Source: Amphritea balenae (lineage in GTDB: Bacteria > Pseudomonadota > Gammaproteobacteria > Pseudomonadales > Balneatricaceae). Taken from it: a stretch of 64,000 nucleotides of DNA. A program made the translations under genes and the position numbers. Position 1 is the stretch's first letter. Every line of letters begins with the position of its first letter. Positions 42,810-51,765 of this stretch are shown here, in pieces. Location of the stretch: assembly GCF_003858655.1 (NCBI RefSeq), contig NZ_RQXV01000009.1, forward strand, positions 1 through 64,000, read 5' to 3'. The notes below the pieces were generated by a model. The model had not been told where the DNA came from, did no database searches, and was given only the letters and a program-made list of their open reading frames with translations.

Positions 42810-43664
42810 TTATTTATGTTCCGACCTGGAAACTTTAAGTAATATCAGATCAAGCAACCGGGTAGGCAGTATGCGCCTCAGATAACCAAATAGGTAAGTT
42901 GGAAAGGTCACGTAATAACGGGGTTTAGGCCGTTTACTTTCTAGCGCATGCAGTACTTTTTTCAAAACTGACTCAGGGCCCAGAGTGAAGATATCATCGC
43001 TGTCCTGATCGTTAGCCAGGCGCGCCTCTACTTTTTCATAGGTTGAGCGAAACGGGCTGGCTTTAATATCGATATTGTCCTGAAAGGCTTTGAATGCGTT
43101 GACTCTGAACTTGCTGGTAACAGGGCCCGGCTCAATGAGAGAAACATAAATACCAGTACCGTCCAACTCCTGTCGAAGGGTATCAGTGTAGCCTTCAAGC
43201 GCGAATTTACTGGTATTGTAGGCGCCGCGAAAACGAAGTGTTATCAGCCCCAGTACCGAACTATTCTGGATAATACGGCCATAGCCCTGGTGGCGCATAA
43301 GCGGTAGTACAGCACAGGTCAGTTCGTGCCAGCCTAACAGATTGGTTTCCAGTTGTTGTCTTAAAACATTGCGACTCAGGTCTTCGATAGCGCCAGGCTG
43401 ACCGTATGCGCCGTTATTAAACAGGCCATAGAGCTCACCGGCTGAAGCATGTTCAATCTCTCGTTTAACCCAGGCCATCGCCTGTTGAATTGATTCAGAA
43501 CTATCCAGATCAAGTTGAGCTGCGTTAAGGCCTTGCTGTTGCAGGACCTCAACATCTGCCTGTTTGCGGGCGGTGGCTAAAACGTTATAGCCACGCTGCT
43601 GTAAGCCTAAGGCTACATGCTGCCCAATGCCGCTGGAACAGCCGGTGATAAGTACCGTCTTCAT
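42810..43664 (-). CDS. Short-chain dehydrogenase/reductase
   Basis: A 284-residue classical SDR. The cofactor motif is TGCSSGIGQHVALGL, the structural NNGAYG follows, and the catalytic Ser, Tyr and Lys lie in IIQNSSVLG and YNTSKFALEGY. An Arg pair soon after the first glycines (TARK) suggests NADP(H). The C-terminus has a hydrophobic stretch typical of lipid- or steroid-acting SDRs (FPTYLFGYLRRILPTRLLDL). The substrate is unknown. It is monocistronic and convergent with prpE. Confidence 0.82.
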   Translation of the reverse strand: MKTVLITGCSSGIGQHVALGLQQRGYNVLATARKQADVEVLQQQGLNAAQLDLDSSESIQQAMAWVKREIEHASAGELYGLFNNGAYGQPGAIEDLSRNVLRQQLETNLLGWHELTCAVLPLMRHQGYGRIIQNSSVLGLITLRFRGAYNTSKFALEGYTDTLRQELDGTGIYVSLIEPGPVTSKFRVNAFKAFQDNIDIKASPFRSTYEKVEARLANDQDSDDIFTLGPESVLKKVLHALESKRPKPRYYVTFPTYLFGYLRRILPTRLLDLILLKVSRSEHK

Positions 43665-43785
43665 CTGCTTACCTCTGATAACTAAGCTGCAGATAGTACG
43701 ATTATCACCGGTGGTAGGCTAGGGAATCAGCGAATAAGTCCAAGACTTTCTCAGTGGACAGTAAATTGACTTATTCACTGGTTCC

Positions 43786-46700
43786 CTAATGCTGCTGCAA
43801 TAAGTTGAGAAAGGTATTCTCTTCTACACCTTTACTGAATAAGAAGCCCTGGGCAAAATTGCAACCTTCTTCGATAAGAAATTCACGTTGCAACTCGGTT
43901 TCCATTCCTTCGGCCATAACCTCAAGGCCGAGGCTGCCCGCCAGTGCAATAATTGAGCGGGAGATCGCCTGATCATCTTTATCTTCAGGGATATCACTAA
44001 TAAACGAACGATCGATTTTAAGACGATTCAGGGGGAGGGCTTTAAGATAACTCAGCGAAGAGTAGCCGGTACCAAAATCATCAATGGCCAGATGAATACC
44101 CATCTCTCTCAGCTGCTTTAACTCGTAGCTGGCTCGGCCGGGATTGCTAAGAATGACGCTTTCGGTTACCTCCAGCTCTATCATTTCGCTATCGCAGTTA
44201 TGGCGCTTAAGTATCTCTGTTACTTCACTGGCAAGTGAGTTGGAGCCGAAGTGGCGGGCTGAAATGTTGATCGAAATACGGGGTAGTTTATAACCTTGCT
44301 TCTGCCAACTGACAATATTGCTACACACTGTATTTAACACCCAGAGATCAATGTCCCGGATCAGACCGCTCTTTTCTGCCATGGGGATAAAACGTTCTGG
44401 CTCTATTAGTCCTAACGAACTGTCCTGCCAGCGGATCAGGGCTTCTGCGCCGACAATTTTATTGGTACGCAGGTCTATCTGCGGCTGGTAGTGCAGCACA
44501 AACTGTTCCTGCTCTATCGCATTGCGCAGTGCGCTTATCATCAGTACCCGTTCAAATGCCTGATCGGTCATATCCTGGGTATAGAAGTCGTAACGATTCT
44601 TACCTGAGGCTTTAGCCCGATACATAGCGGTATCAGCGTTACGAATTAACGCTTCTGATGTGTCAGCATCTTCGGGAAAAAGGCTGATGCCGATACTCAG
44701 GCTAACATGAAAGCGTTGTTGCTCTATCTGTACCGGCTCCTTAAATGCATCCAGCAGGTTTTGCGCAACAATGGCTGCGTCTTCTGGGCGATTCAGATCA
44801 GTGCTGATCACGGTAAACTCATCTCCGCCAAGCCGGGCGATAGTATCGCTGTCCCGAACTTGTTCTCGAAGTCTCAGGGATACCTGTTGTAACAAGCGGT
44901 CTCCCAGATTGTGACCAAAGCTATCATTAATCTCTTTAAATTCGTCCAGATCAATAAACAGCAGTGCAACGCCGCTATTATTTCGCTTCGCGGCCCTCAG
45001 AGCCTGATTTAGCCGGTCAGTAAAGAGTAAGCGGTTAGGTAGCTGAGTGAGTGGATCGTGGTGGGCCAGGTGATCCAGGCTTTTTTCTTTTTCGCGCAGG
45101 GCTTTTTGTATATCTATGTGATCGGTTATATCCCGACTGGATTCGACTATGCCGGTAATTTCACCATCGGAGTCATATAACGGACTGGCCATTAACTCAA
45201 ACGTTCGCTGCTCACCGGCTTTATTTTTATGTTCATGAATAATCCTTGTAGAGCGACGGGTTTGGGATACTTCATCGAGTGGACATTGTACGCCTACTCT
45301 ATTGCAAGGCATTGAGCAGGCATGGACTGATTCGTAGCAGCGTTTATTGCCTTCAGACTTGCCCTCAAAGTAGTAGTCGATTGCCGCCCGGTTTGCCTTA
45401 ATAACCTGATGATCTGTGTTTATCACCATCACCGGATCGCCAATGCAATCGATAACGCTCTGTAAGAACTGGCTCTCTTCCTTCGAGCGCAGTTCGGCCC
45501 GCTTTCTTTCTGTGATATCCCGGACGGTCGAGATAATCAATTCCCGGCCGTTTATTTCCAGCATGGTTGAGCTTATCTCAACCGGAATATCTTTCTGCGT
45601 ACGAGTACGATGAGTGGCTTCAAAAACTATGCCCTCATTGCTTTTTCGGATCTCTTCTCTTTTGCTATGCCACTGCTCAATAGTCGGAATTAGGTCGTTA
45701 AAATCCATTACCTGCATCTGTAGTAACTCTTCCCGGGAATAACCCAGGTAGCGACAGGTTTCCTGATTCATATCCAGTACCTGAGCGCTTTGTGCATCCA
45801 GTACCAGCAGGGCATCATTACTGCTATCGATCAGTTGTCTGAATACCCGCAATTGAGAGTCCAGCTGACGTTGCTCTGTCAGGTTGGTCAGTAAGCAGTG
45901 GGTCTGAATGAAGTTACCTTTATCATCCCTGACTATCTGACCGTCGAACTGGATTTCAATTTCGTTTCCGGCTTTGGTATTCAGGCGATAGATTGCGTCT
46001 GATATTTTTCCGGTAGTTTTAAAGAGATTAAAGCATTTATCAAAACGGTCGGCGTCGCCGTCGCTCAGAATCGCTTTAAAGGATGACCCTATGATTTCTG
46101 CACTCTGATAGCCCAACAGCTCTCGCCAGCAGGCATTAACTTCAACAAAATGTCCCTGACTATCCAGTGACTGGTAAGCAAGAGGGGAGTTTTCAAAGTA
46201 ACCCCGATAATGGGTTACCTTATACCGGCTGTTCTGCAGTTGTTGGTTCAGGCTTTCTATCGCATCCCGCATCAGGCCAATAAAATGAGACTGCATCCGG
46301 TCTATCATATTCTGTCGGGTTAGCAGGCCTATGATCTGCTCCTGACTGTTGGTTACTGTGAGCCGTCGGATATGCTGTTCCTGCATCAGCCTTCTGGCCT
46401 CCAGCAACGAGGCATCGACGACAATGCTGGTGACCGGGGAGCTCATGTAATCGCCGGCCTGACTCGTTTCCAGGTCTACCTTATCATCCAGAAGCCGTAC
46501 CAGATCCCGTTCACTGAGTATGCCTTCAGCGCACGATTCGCTGCCGATAATTACACAGCTTATTTTACACTCATTCATGAGTTTAAATGCTTTAGCGAGG
46601 CTGCTGTCTGAGGTGATAAAAATAACAGTCTTTTCCATGACCGATTCGACTGACTTGGCCTCAGCCAGATATTCAAACCCCAGGTTTTGAACAAAATCAG

Positions 46701-47100
46701 TTTCAGTAACAATACCGTACATACCGCCTGTTTGGTCGGTAACCACTATGTGTCGAAGCTGCTCTTGCTGCATCAGTTCATAGGCTTGCTCAAACTCAAA
46801 GTTGTATGGCAGGGTTTTTACCGGCGCAGTCATTATCTGTTCTGCGCAGAGGCTTGTGAGCTTCTGACCCGATTGAGCGACCAGACGAACAATATCTCTT
46901 TCCGTAATAATGCCAATAGGGATGTTTTGCTCAACGATAACCATTGAGCTGACTTTAGCGCTGCGCATGCGCTGTAAAATAGCCGGAACTGAGTCGGTCG
47001 GCTGGGCGTTTAGCACATCGACGTTACATATTTTATCGAGCGTGACCAGAGAGTACTGCATTCTCACTATATCCGTTAGTTCATCTAATGCTTGTGGCAC
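43786..47100 (-). CDS. CBS4–PAS–GGDEF–EAL c-di-GMP signalling protein
   Basis: A 1104-residue multidomain protein with no clear membrane segment. In order it has four CBS domains as two Bateman pairs (about residues 30-147 and 153-270), three PAS domains (about 295-405, 420-540, 545-665), GGDEF (about 680-840) and EAL (about 855-1100). The GGDEF motif is intact (ARLGGDEF, near 757) and so is EAL (GAEALIRW, near 883; AIDDFGTGYSSL later), so both synthesis and hydrolysis of c-di-GMP are possible. PAS3 has a cysteine cluster (CYESVHACSMPC, then CPL). The frame opens at a GTG without a ribosome-binding site; the ATG at 47061 (MQYSLVTLDK) is a good alternative. Confidence 0.9.
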   Translation of the reverse strand: MPQALDELTDIVRMQYSLVTLDKICNVDVLNAQPTDSVPAILQRMRSAKVSSMVIVEQNIPIGIITERDIVRLVAQSGQKLTSLCAEQIMTAPVKTLPYNFEFEQAYELMQQEQLRHIVVTDQTGGMYGIVTETDFVQNLGFEYLAEAKSVESVMEKTVIFITSDSSLAKAFKLMNECKISCVIIGSESCAEGILSERDLVRLLDDKVDLETSQAGDYMSSPVTSIVVDASLLEARRLMQEQHIRRLTVTNSQEQIIGLLTRQNMIDRMQSHFIGLMRDAIESLNQQLQNSRYKVTHYRGYFENSPLAYQSLDSQGHFVEVNACWRELLGYQSAEIIGSSFKAILSDGDADRFDKCFNLFKTTGKISDAIYRLNTKAGNEIEIQFDGQIVRDDKGNFIQTHCLLTNLTEQRQLDSQLRVFRQLIDSSNDALLVLDAQSAQVLDMNQETCRYLGYSREELLQMQVMDFNDLIPTIEQWHSKREEIRKSNEGIVFEATHRTRTQKDIPVEISSTMLEINGRELIISTVRDITERKRAELRSKEESQFLQSVIDCIGDPVMVINTDHQVIKANRAAIDYYFEGKSEGNKRCYESVHACSMPCNRVGVQCPLDEVSQTRRSTRIIHEHKNKAGEQRTFELMASPLYDSDGEITGIVESSRDITDHIDIQKALREKEKSLDHLAHHDPLTQLPNRLLFTDRLNQALRAAKRNNSGVALLFIDLDEFKEINDSFGHNLGDRLLQQVSLRLREQVRDSDTIARLGGDEFTVISTDLNRPEDAAIVAQNLLDAFKEPVQIEQQRFHVSLSIGISLFPEDADTSEALIRNADTAMYRAKASGKNRYDFYTQDMTDQAFERVLMISALRNAIEQEQFVLHYQPQIDLRTNKIVGAEALIRWQDSSLGLIEPERFIPMAEKSGLIRDIDLWVLNTVCSNIVSWQKQGYKLPRISINISARHFGSNSLASEVTEILKRHNCDSEMIELEVTESVILSNPGRASYELKQLREMGIHLAIDDFGTGYSSLSYLKALPLNRLKIDRSFISDIPEDKDDQAISRSIIALAGSLGLEVMAEGMETELQREFLIEEGCNFAQGFLFSKGVEENTFLNLLQQH

Positions 47101-47444
47101 GTATTTATTGCATTTTGAATACTGAAAAATACCATAATTCCCAACAGATAGTAGGCGTTTGTCATTTAATCAAAGCGTTATTGATATGCGTTAAAATTAT
47201 TATTTACTAATTGGAATTAATATATTTAGTATTATCGAATTGAAGATAGTCGGAGTTCTAGTAATCTAGCACTTTAATAGCGTTTTAATTGGCACTATCC
47301 AAATCCTGATACTGTTGTACATTATCCCTAATATTGCTGTTGCAGCATGATTGCCACAACGCAGTTTCATCGTATTGCTGACAACCGGATAAAGAGCCAA
47401 TAAGACCTGCATATAATAAAGAACATAAAAACAGAGATTTAACT
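47101..47444. other. Intergenic region between the GGDEF–EAL gene and fumarylacetoacetase
   Basis: A divergent, AT-rich region of 344 bases with no convincing gene. It must hold the promoters of both genes. A minus-strand frame at 47285-47524 shows a lipobox-like LSGC but starts inside fahA with no usable upstream signal; I do not call it. Confidence 0.4.
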
Positions 47445-48755
47445 ATGCCTGCACTGAATGAAACCCATGACCTGAAGCTACGGAGCTGGGTGAGCTCTGC
47501 TAATGCTACCGATACTGATTTCACAATCCAGAATCTGCCGTTTGCTGAGTTTCGGCGTAAGAATAGTGACGAAGCATTCCGCGGCGGCGTGGCTATTGGT
47601 GATCAGGTTGTGGACCTGGCGGCGGCTCAGGGGCTTTTTAATGGCGAAGCTGCGATAGGTGCTGCGGCTTGTGCTGAGCCTACCCTGAACAATTTTATGT
47701 CTATGGGGCAGCCTGTATGGTCGGCATTACGGCTGGCTCTGTCCCGGGCGCTGCGTGAGGGAGCTGCAGAGCAAAGCTCCCTGGAGAGCTGTCTTATCCC
47801 TCAGGCTGAAGTAGAGTTCAGCCTGCCTTGTACTATTGGTGATTACACCGATTTTTATACCTCTGTGCACCATGCTACACGTGTTGGTAAGTTATTCCGT
47901 CCGGATAACCCGCTACTGCCTAACTATAAATGGGTACCGATCGGTTATCACGGCCGTAGCTCTTCTATCGATGTTTCAGGTCAGGAATTCAAACGTCCTT
48001 GCGGTCAGACGAAAGCACCGGATGCCGCTGAGCCAAGCTTTGGCCCTTGTAAGCGCCTGGATTACGAGCTGGAGGTGGGCATCTACATAGGTAAAGGTAA
48101 CGATCTCGGGACGCCAATTATACTGGATGACAGTGATGAGCATGTGTTTGGCCTGTGCCTGTTTAATGACTGGTCTGCCCGTGATATTCAGGCATGGGAG
48201 TATCAGCCATTGGGGCCATTTCTGGCGAAAAACTTTGCCTCAACTGTATCGCCCTGGATAATCACTACTGAAGCACTGGCGCCGTATCGTGCTGAGTTCA
48301 GCCGTGATCCTGCAGATCCTCAGCCAATGCCTTATCTGTCATCAGAGCAGAACAGCGCGGAAGGAGCCCTGGATATTAAGTTAGAAGTACTGTTGCAGAC
48401 CGAAGCGATGCGTATTCGTAAAGAGGCGCCTGTCAAAGTCTCGCAATCTAACTTTATCCATTCCTACTGGACCGTCGCTCAGATGGTTGCTCATCACACG
48501 GTTAATGGCTGTAACATGCGCCCTGGTGACTTCCTGGGGAGCGGAACTCAGTCCGGACCCGAGCATGAAGAGGGTGGGTCTTTGCTGGAGCTGAGCCGTG
48601 GCGGTAAAGAGTCTTTTGCTTTGCCTAATGGCGAGCAGCGTACCTTTTTGGAAGATGGCGATGCTGTTGTTATGCGTGGCTGGTGTGAAAAAGAGGGTGT
48701 TGCCCGCATCGGCTTCGGCGAAGTGGTCAGTACTGTACTGCCGGCTAATCAATAA
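47445..48755 (+). CDS. fahA: Fumarylacetoacetase
   Basis: A 436-residue metal-dependent hydrolase that splits fumarylacetoacetate to fumarate and acetoacetate, the last step of tyrosine and homogentisate breakdown. The N-terminal SH3-like domain (1-120) precedes the catalytic domain with DYTDFYTSVHHATRVG (calcium ligand and catalytic His), YHGRSSSI, DYELEVGIYIG and LFNDWSARDIQAWEY. Length fits the animal and bacterial family (about 420-435). The maleylacetoacetate isomerase and homogentisate dioxygenase genes usually nearby are not in the window; the GST-like gene at 51 kb does not look like that isomerase. Confidence 0.94.
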   Translation: MPALNETHDLKLRSWVSSANATDTDFTIQNLPFAEFRRKNSDEAFRGGVAIGDQVVDLAAAQGLFNGEAAIGAAACAEPTLNNFMSMGQPVWSALRLALSRALREGAAEQSSLESCLIPQAEVEFSLPCTIGDYTDFYTSVHHATRVGKLFRPDNPLLPNYKWVPIGYHGRSSSIDVSGQEFKRPCGQTKAPDAAEPSFGPCKRLDYELEVGIYIGKGNDLGTPIILDDSDEHVFGLCLFNDWSARDIQAWEYQPLGPFLAKNFASTVSPWIITTEALAPYRAEFSRDPADPQPMPYLSSEQNSAEGALDIKLEVLLQTEAMRIRKEAPVKVSQSNFIHSYWTVAQMVAHHTVNGCNMRPGDFLGSGTQSGPEHEEGGSLLELSRGGKESFALPNGEQRTFLEDGDAVVMRGWCEKEGVARIGFGEVVSTVLPANQ

Positions 48756-48774
48756 CAGGCGGTGCAAATAATGG

Positions 48775-48801
48775 AAAAGGCAGCTCAGGCTGCCTTTTTT
48801 A
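48775..48801. terminator. Bidirectional terminator between fahA and the YiiX-like gene
   Basis: AAAGGCAGC (48776-48784) pairs with GCTGCCTTT (48789-48797) around TCAG. The T run runs into the stop codon of the convergent gene. Confidence 0.85.
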
Positions 48802-49560
48802 TTCTTCGGCGTCACCCCAGCACAGGATGTTCTGATAATCGAAGCCGCCTTCAACCATCGGCTTGATCACTTTAAAGTAGGGCGATACATCAAAGTCACG
48901 GGGTGAAAAAAAGGAATGATGCTGACGATAATACCGGGCTGTAATCACGCCGTTCACCTCGGTTTGGGTTACTGAAGGTAAAATTGGGTAGTGTACCGAC
49001 TGAAAGCCTTCAGCAATAAGGGATGAGCAGATCGCTCGCGTAGGATCGCCGCTTCCCAGTTGGAGCATTTTTTGTCGCCAACTTACCGGTACCGGTGGCG
49101 TTGGAAAGAGATAGCGGGCCAGGTCAAAAACATTTTTATGGTCGTATTGATCTCCTAACCGCGCTATCAGGAACTGAATCATTCGGTCTATCTCGGTCTC
49201 TGTCAGTCCAATGGGCCGACAGAGCCGGGTGTGCTGATCATAATAATGGCTCAGAGGTACCGCCCGAACCCCATCATTCACATCAGCTTCCATCAGCGTT
49301 CTTGCGCTACCGCCGGTATCAGGTGAATCAAGCGCATGGCCGATACAGATAGCCGCGTGTGACCAGGTGGATTGGGTTAGGTACTTGATAGTCGTACTGA
49401 TCCGGCTAGTACCTTCAACCAGAAGTACATCCCCCTTGCGGATGCAGCTGGCCAGCTTTTCAGGTGAGCTGGTGGCTACGTGTTGCGGCTCATTTCGGGG
49501 ATCAGAAAGGTAGCGAGCCAGGCGGCTACCTAAGGTTTCGAGAAGCTGAAGCATCGGCAA
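48799..49560 (-). CDS. YiiX/YaeF-type permuted papain-fold hydrolase (NlpC/P60 superfamily)
   Basis: A 253-residue protein of the C92/YiiX family. The catalytic His is in QSTWSHAAICIG after GDVLLVEGTSRIS, a conserved Glu in TLMEADVNDGV, and the Cys in TRAICSSLIAEGFQ, in the circularly permuted order His then Cys. YDHKNVFDLARYLF is a further family segment. Members act on amide bonds in lipids or peptidoglycan-like substrates; the substrate here is unknown. No signal peptide is visible. It is convergent with fahA and shares its terminator. Confidence 0.78.
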   Translation of the reverse strand: MPMLQLLETLGSRLARYLSDPRNEPQHVATSSPEKLASCIRKGDVLLVEGTSRISTTIKYLTQSTWSHAAICIGHALDSPDTGGSARTLMEADVNDGVRAVPLSHYYDQHTRLCRPIGLTETEIDRMIQFLIARLGDQYDHKNVFDLARYLFPTPPVPVSWRQKMLQLGSGDPTRAICSSLIAEGFQSVHYPILPSVTQTEVNGVITARYYRQHHSFFSPRDFDVSPYFKVIKPMVEGGFDYQNILCWGDAEE

Positions 49561-49641
49561 ATCCTGATCGGTTACACTTAAAATCAGTATAACCCAGAGC
49601 AGCTATATGCCTTAAAAACCGGAGTGGAGAGGCTGTTTTTG

Positions 49642-49812
49642 TTATTTCCTGGGCTTCTTTTTAAAGATATTCAGTAGTTTTTGTTTAGGATCGTTTTCTT
49701 CCGTTGGAAGCGCTTTTTCAAACCGGCCTTTCATCTCATCCATACGCTTTTCTTTGCGCTTATGCCGGTTTTGATCCCGCTTACTGCTGATATCAACTAC
49801 CTTATCGCTCAT
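49642..49812 (-). CDS. Small basic protein of unknown function (56 residues)
   Basis: A 56-codon frame from the ATG at 49812 to the TAA at 49642. It encodes a highly charged protein beginning MSDKVVDISSKRDQNRHKRK and ending IFKKKPRK. Nearly half of the residues are K, R, D or E, with a central helix-forming segment (EKRMDEMKGRFEKALP) and no hydrophobic core, so it may be nucleic-acid- or ribosome-associated; this is inference. It lies on the same strand between the M50 protease gene and the YiiX-like gene. The ribosome-binding site is weak (GAG about nine bases before the ATG). I do not recognise a family. Confidence 0.55.
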   Translation of the reverse strand: MSDKVVDISSKRDQNRHKRKEKRMDEMKGRFEKALPTEENDPKQKLLNIFKKKPRK

Positions 49813-49844
49813 CAATCTGACTCGTTAGTTCGATTATCTATAGT

Positions 49845-50975
49845 TTAGCTTTGCAGGATTTGTAACGGAAGCCCCAGCAGAGCATCGCCCATGCCGCTGA
49901 AATACCAGATAATACCGACCAGCCCCATAACGGTTGCCAGATACCATACGGCAGAAAAAATCTGTCCGTATCGATCCAGAGGCAGGAGCAGGCTGTGATG
50001 TCGACCGCGCCATTCAAAGAAAATCTCGATGCTACCGACCAATAACAGAAAGCCCAGTAGTGCCAGACCAAAGGTGTAACTCAGCCAGATACCCGCTGCG
50101 ATAGCGGTGCCGCATAGAATTAAGCCGGCTAATGAGTGCATAGAGAAGGCGATGCTTTTTAAAATATGACCACCGTCCAATGGCAAAACGGGTAGCAGGT
50201 TAAACAGGTTTAACAAAGCGTTGAAGGCGCTTAATCCGGCAAAAAACATTGAGCCGGTGAACCAGTAGGCGATCAGGCTAAGCAGGGACAGTCCCAGGCC
50301 AAAGAAGGGGCCCATCAGAGCGATAGTGACATCCTGCCAGCGAGTATTAATACGCTCGTCGCTAAGAGCCAGTCCACCAACAAAGGGGATCAGATATATC
50401 CCTTTGGTGCGCAGGCCGAAGTGCTTCATCGCTCTGATATGGCCATATTCATGTATGACCAGGCAGAAAATAAGTGCCAGTGCAAAGGGTAAAGAGAAAA
50501 ACCAGGAGTAGGCCGCAACACTCGCGCCGGCCATGACCGCTTTGATAACTTTGGCACTTTTCAGCAGTTTCAGGCCCAGTGCGCCAAGCCCGATAATGCT
50601 TAACTTTGGTTTGTCCTGCTTTATTGGCGCCTGAGGCACCTGTTGCTCCAGTTGTTCACGACCATGGCCACCGTCCATCACTAGCTGGTCTGCAATAAGA
50701 AAGCGATAGCTTATCTGTAGCGGGTGCCATTCTATCTCTGTTTCCAGGCGGCAGGGAATGGCTTCTCCCTGTTCATTCTGCAGCTCAAAACTATGCTCGC
50801 TGGAACCGTTGAAATCTTCGACCGCGTCCCGACGGGATACCGGTGTGTTATTCCAGAATAACAACTGCCAGCCGGCCATTGAACCTTCCAGGCGCAAGCT
50901 GTGTCCCTGACAATCCAGATTAAGTAATTCCACTGCCATTCCTAAATGTTGTCTGTATGGCGCGCATAGTTGCAT
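49845..50975 (-). CDS. Site-2-type M50 zinc metalloprotease
   Basis: A 376-residue membrane protein. Residues 1-120 are soluble and hydrophilic. The membrane half carries the zinc motif HEYGH (in LVIHEYGHIRAM, near residue 184) and the third ligand in LPVLPLDGGHIL, with about six transmembrane segments. There is no PDZ domain, so it is not RseP; it belongs to the broader M50B/SpoIVFB-like group. The target is unknown. Two starts are possible: the ATG at 50975 and one at 50939 (MAVELLNLD); neither has a well-spaced ribosome-binding site. Confidence 0.82.
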   Translation of the reverse strand: MQLCAPYRQHLGMAVELLNLDCQGHSLRLEGSMAGWQLLFWNNTPVSRRDAVEDFNGSSEHSFELQNEQGEAIPCRLETEIEWHPLQISYRFLIADQLVMDGGHGREQLEQQVPQAPIKQDKPKLSIIGLGALGLKLLKSAKVIKAVMAGASVAAYSWFFSLPFALALIFCLVIHEYGHIRAMKHFGLRTKGIYLIPFVGGLALSDERINTRWQDVTIALMGPFFGLGLSLLSLIAYWFTGSMFFAGLSAFNALLNLFNLLPVLPLDGGHILKSIAFSMHSLAGLILCGTAIAAGIWLSYTFGLALLGFLLLVGSIEIFFEWRGRHHSLLLPLDRYGQIFSAVWYLATVMGLVGIIWYFSGMGDALLGLPLQILQS

Positions 50976-51055
50976 AAGTAAGTGGCGGAGAAAAGTGACT
51001 TCTACAGATAAACCGGTACACTTTGCCCGATTAATGCTTTTGGATTATTTCTGTT

Positions 51056-51709
51056 ATGACTCGTCATCTTCCGATACTTTACTCTTTTCGTCGCTGCCCT
51101 TATGCCATGCGAGCGCGTCTTGCTATTGCAGGCAGTGGTCTTCAGGTTGAATTGCGTGAAGTGGTGCTCAAAGATAAGCCGGCAGCGATGCTTGAGGCTT
51201 CACCTAAAGGCACGGTGCCGGTATTAATTCGGCCTGAAGGCAGGGTAATTGATGAAAGCCGGGATATTATGCGCTGGGCGCTGCGCAGTAATGATCCCCA
51301 TAACTGGCTGGCTGCTGATAATCCGGATCTGTTATGGCAAATCGAAGGGCTGATACAGGAGAATGATTTTGTTTTTAAGCAACATCTGGATCGCTATAAA
51401 TATGCAGATCGCCATCCCGGTCACCCGCAAAGTTACTACCGTGAACAGTGTGAGGTGACATTGGTAAAGCTAGAGCGCCTATTGCAGCAATCAGCCTTTC
51501 TGAGTGGTGATAGTGAAAGTCTGGCGGATATTGCGATATTCCCCTTTATTCGGCAATTTGCTCATGTAGACCGTGACTGGTTTTATTCAGCACCGTATCC
51601 AAAATTGCAGCGCTGGCTGGATTATTATATTGAGTCTGAATTATTCAGTCAGATTATGCGCAAATATAGCCCCTGGAAAGACAGTGATACTCCGGTTGTA
51701 TTTCCTTAA
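51056..51709 (+). CDS. Glutathione S-transferase-like protein
   Basis: A 217-residue protein with an N-terminal thioredoxin fold (residues 1-80, LYSFRRCPYAMRARLAI, TVPVLIRPEGRVIDESRDI) and a helical C-terminal domain (90-210). The CPYA motif near the N-terminus suggests a cysteine-type, omega- or glutaredoxin-2-like activity rather than classical conjugation. The cis-proline (TVPVL) and the glutathione-binding ESRDI are present. It stands alone, divergent from the M50 gene. The substrate is unknown. Confidence 0.82.
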   Translation: MTRHLPILYSFRRCPYAMRARLAIAGSGLQVELREVVLKDKPAAMLEASPKGTVPVLIRPEGRVIDESRDIMRWALRSNDPHNWLAADNPDLLWQIEGLIQENDFVFKQHLDRYKYADRHPGHPQSYYREQCEVTLVKLERLLQQSAFLSGDSESLADIAIFPFIRQFAHVDRDWFYSAPYPKLQRWLDYYIESELFSQIMRKYSPWKDSDTPVVFP

Positions 51710-51765
51710 TTTAATTAATTATATACATTATAATTAACTATTAAATAGTTGATCTTATTGTTCTT

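Noticed and set aside
47285-47524. Minus-strand frame with a lipobox-like LSGC near the fahA start
   Set aside because: Its only ATG is inside fahA, antisense, with no ribosome-binding site, and it covers the fahA promoter region; the resemblance is probably chance.
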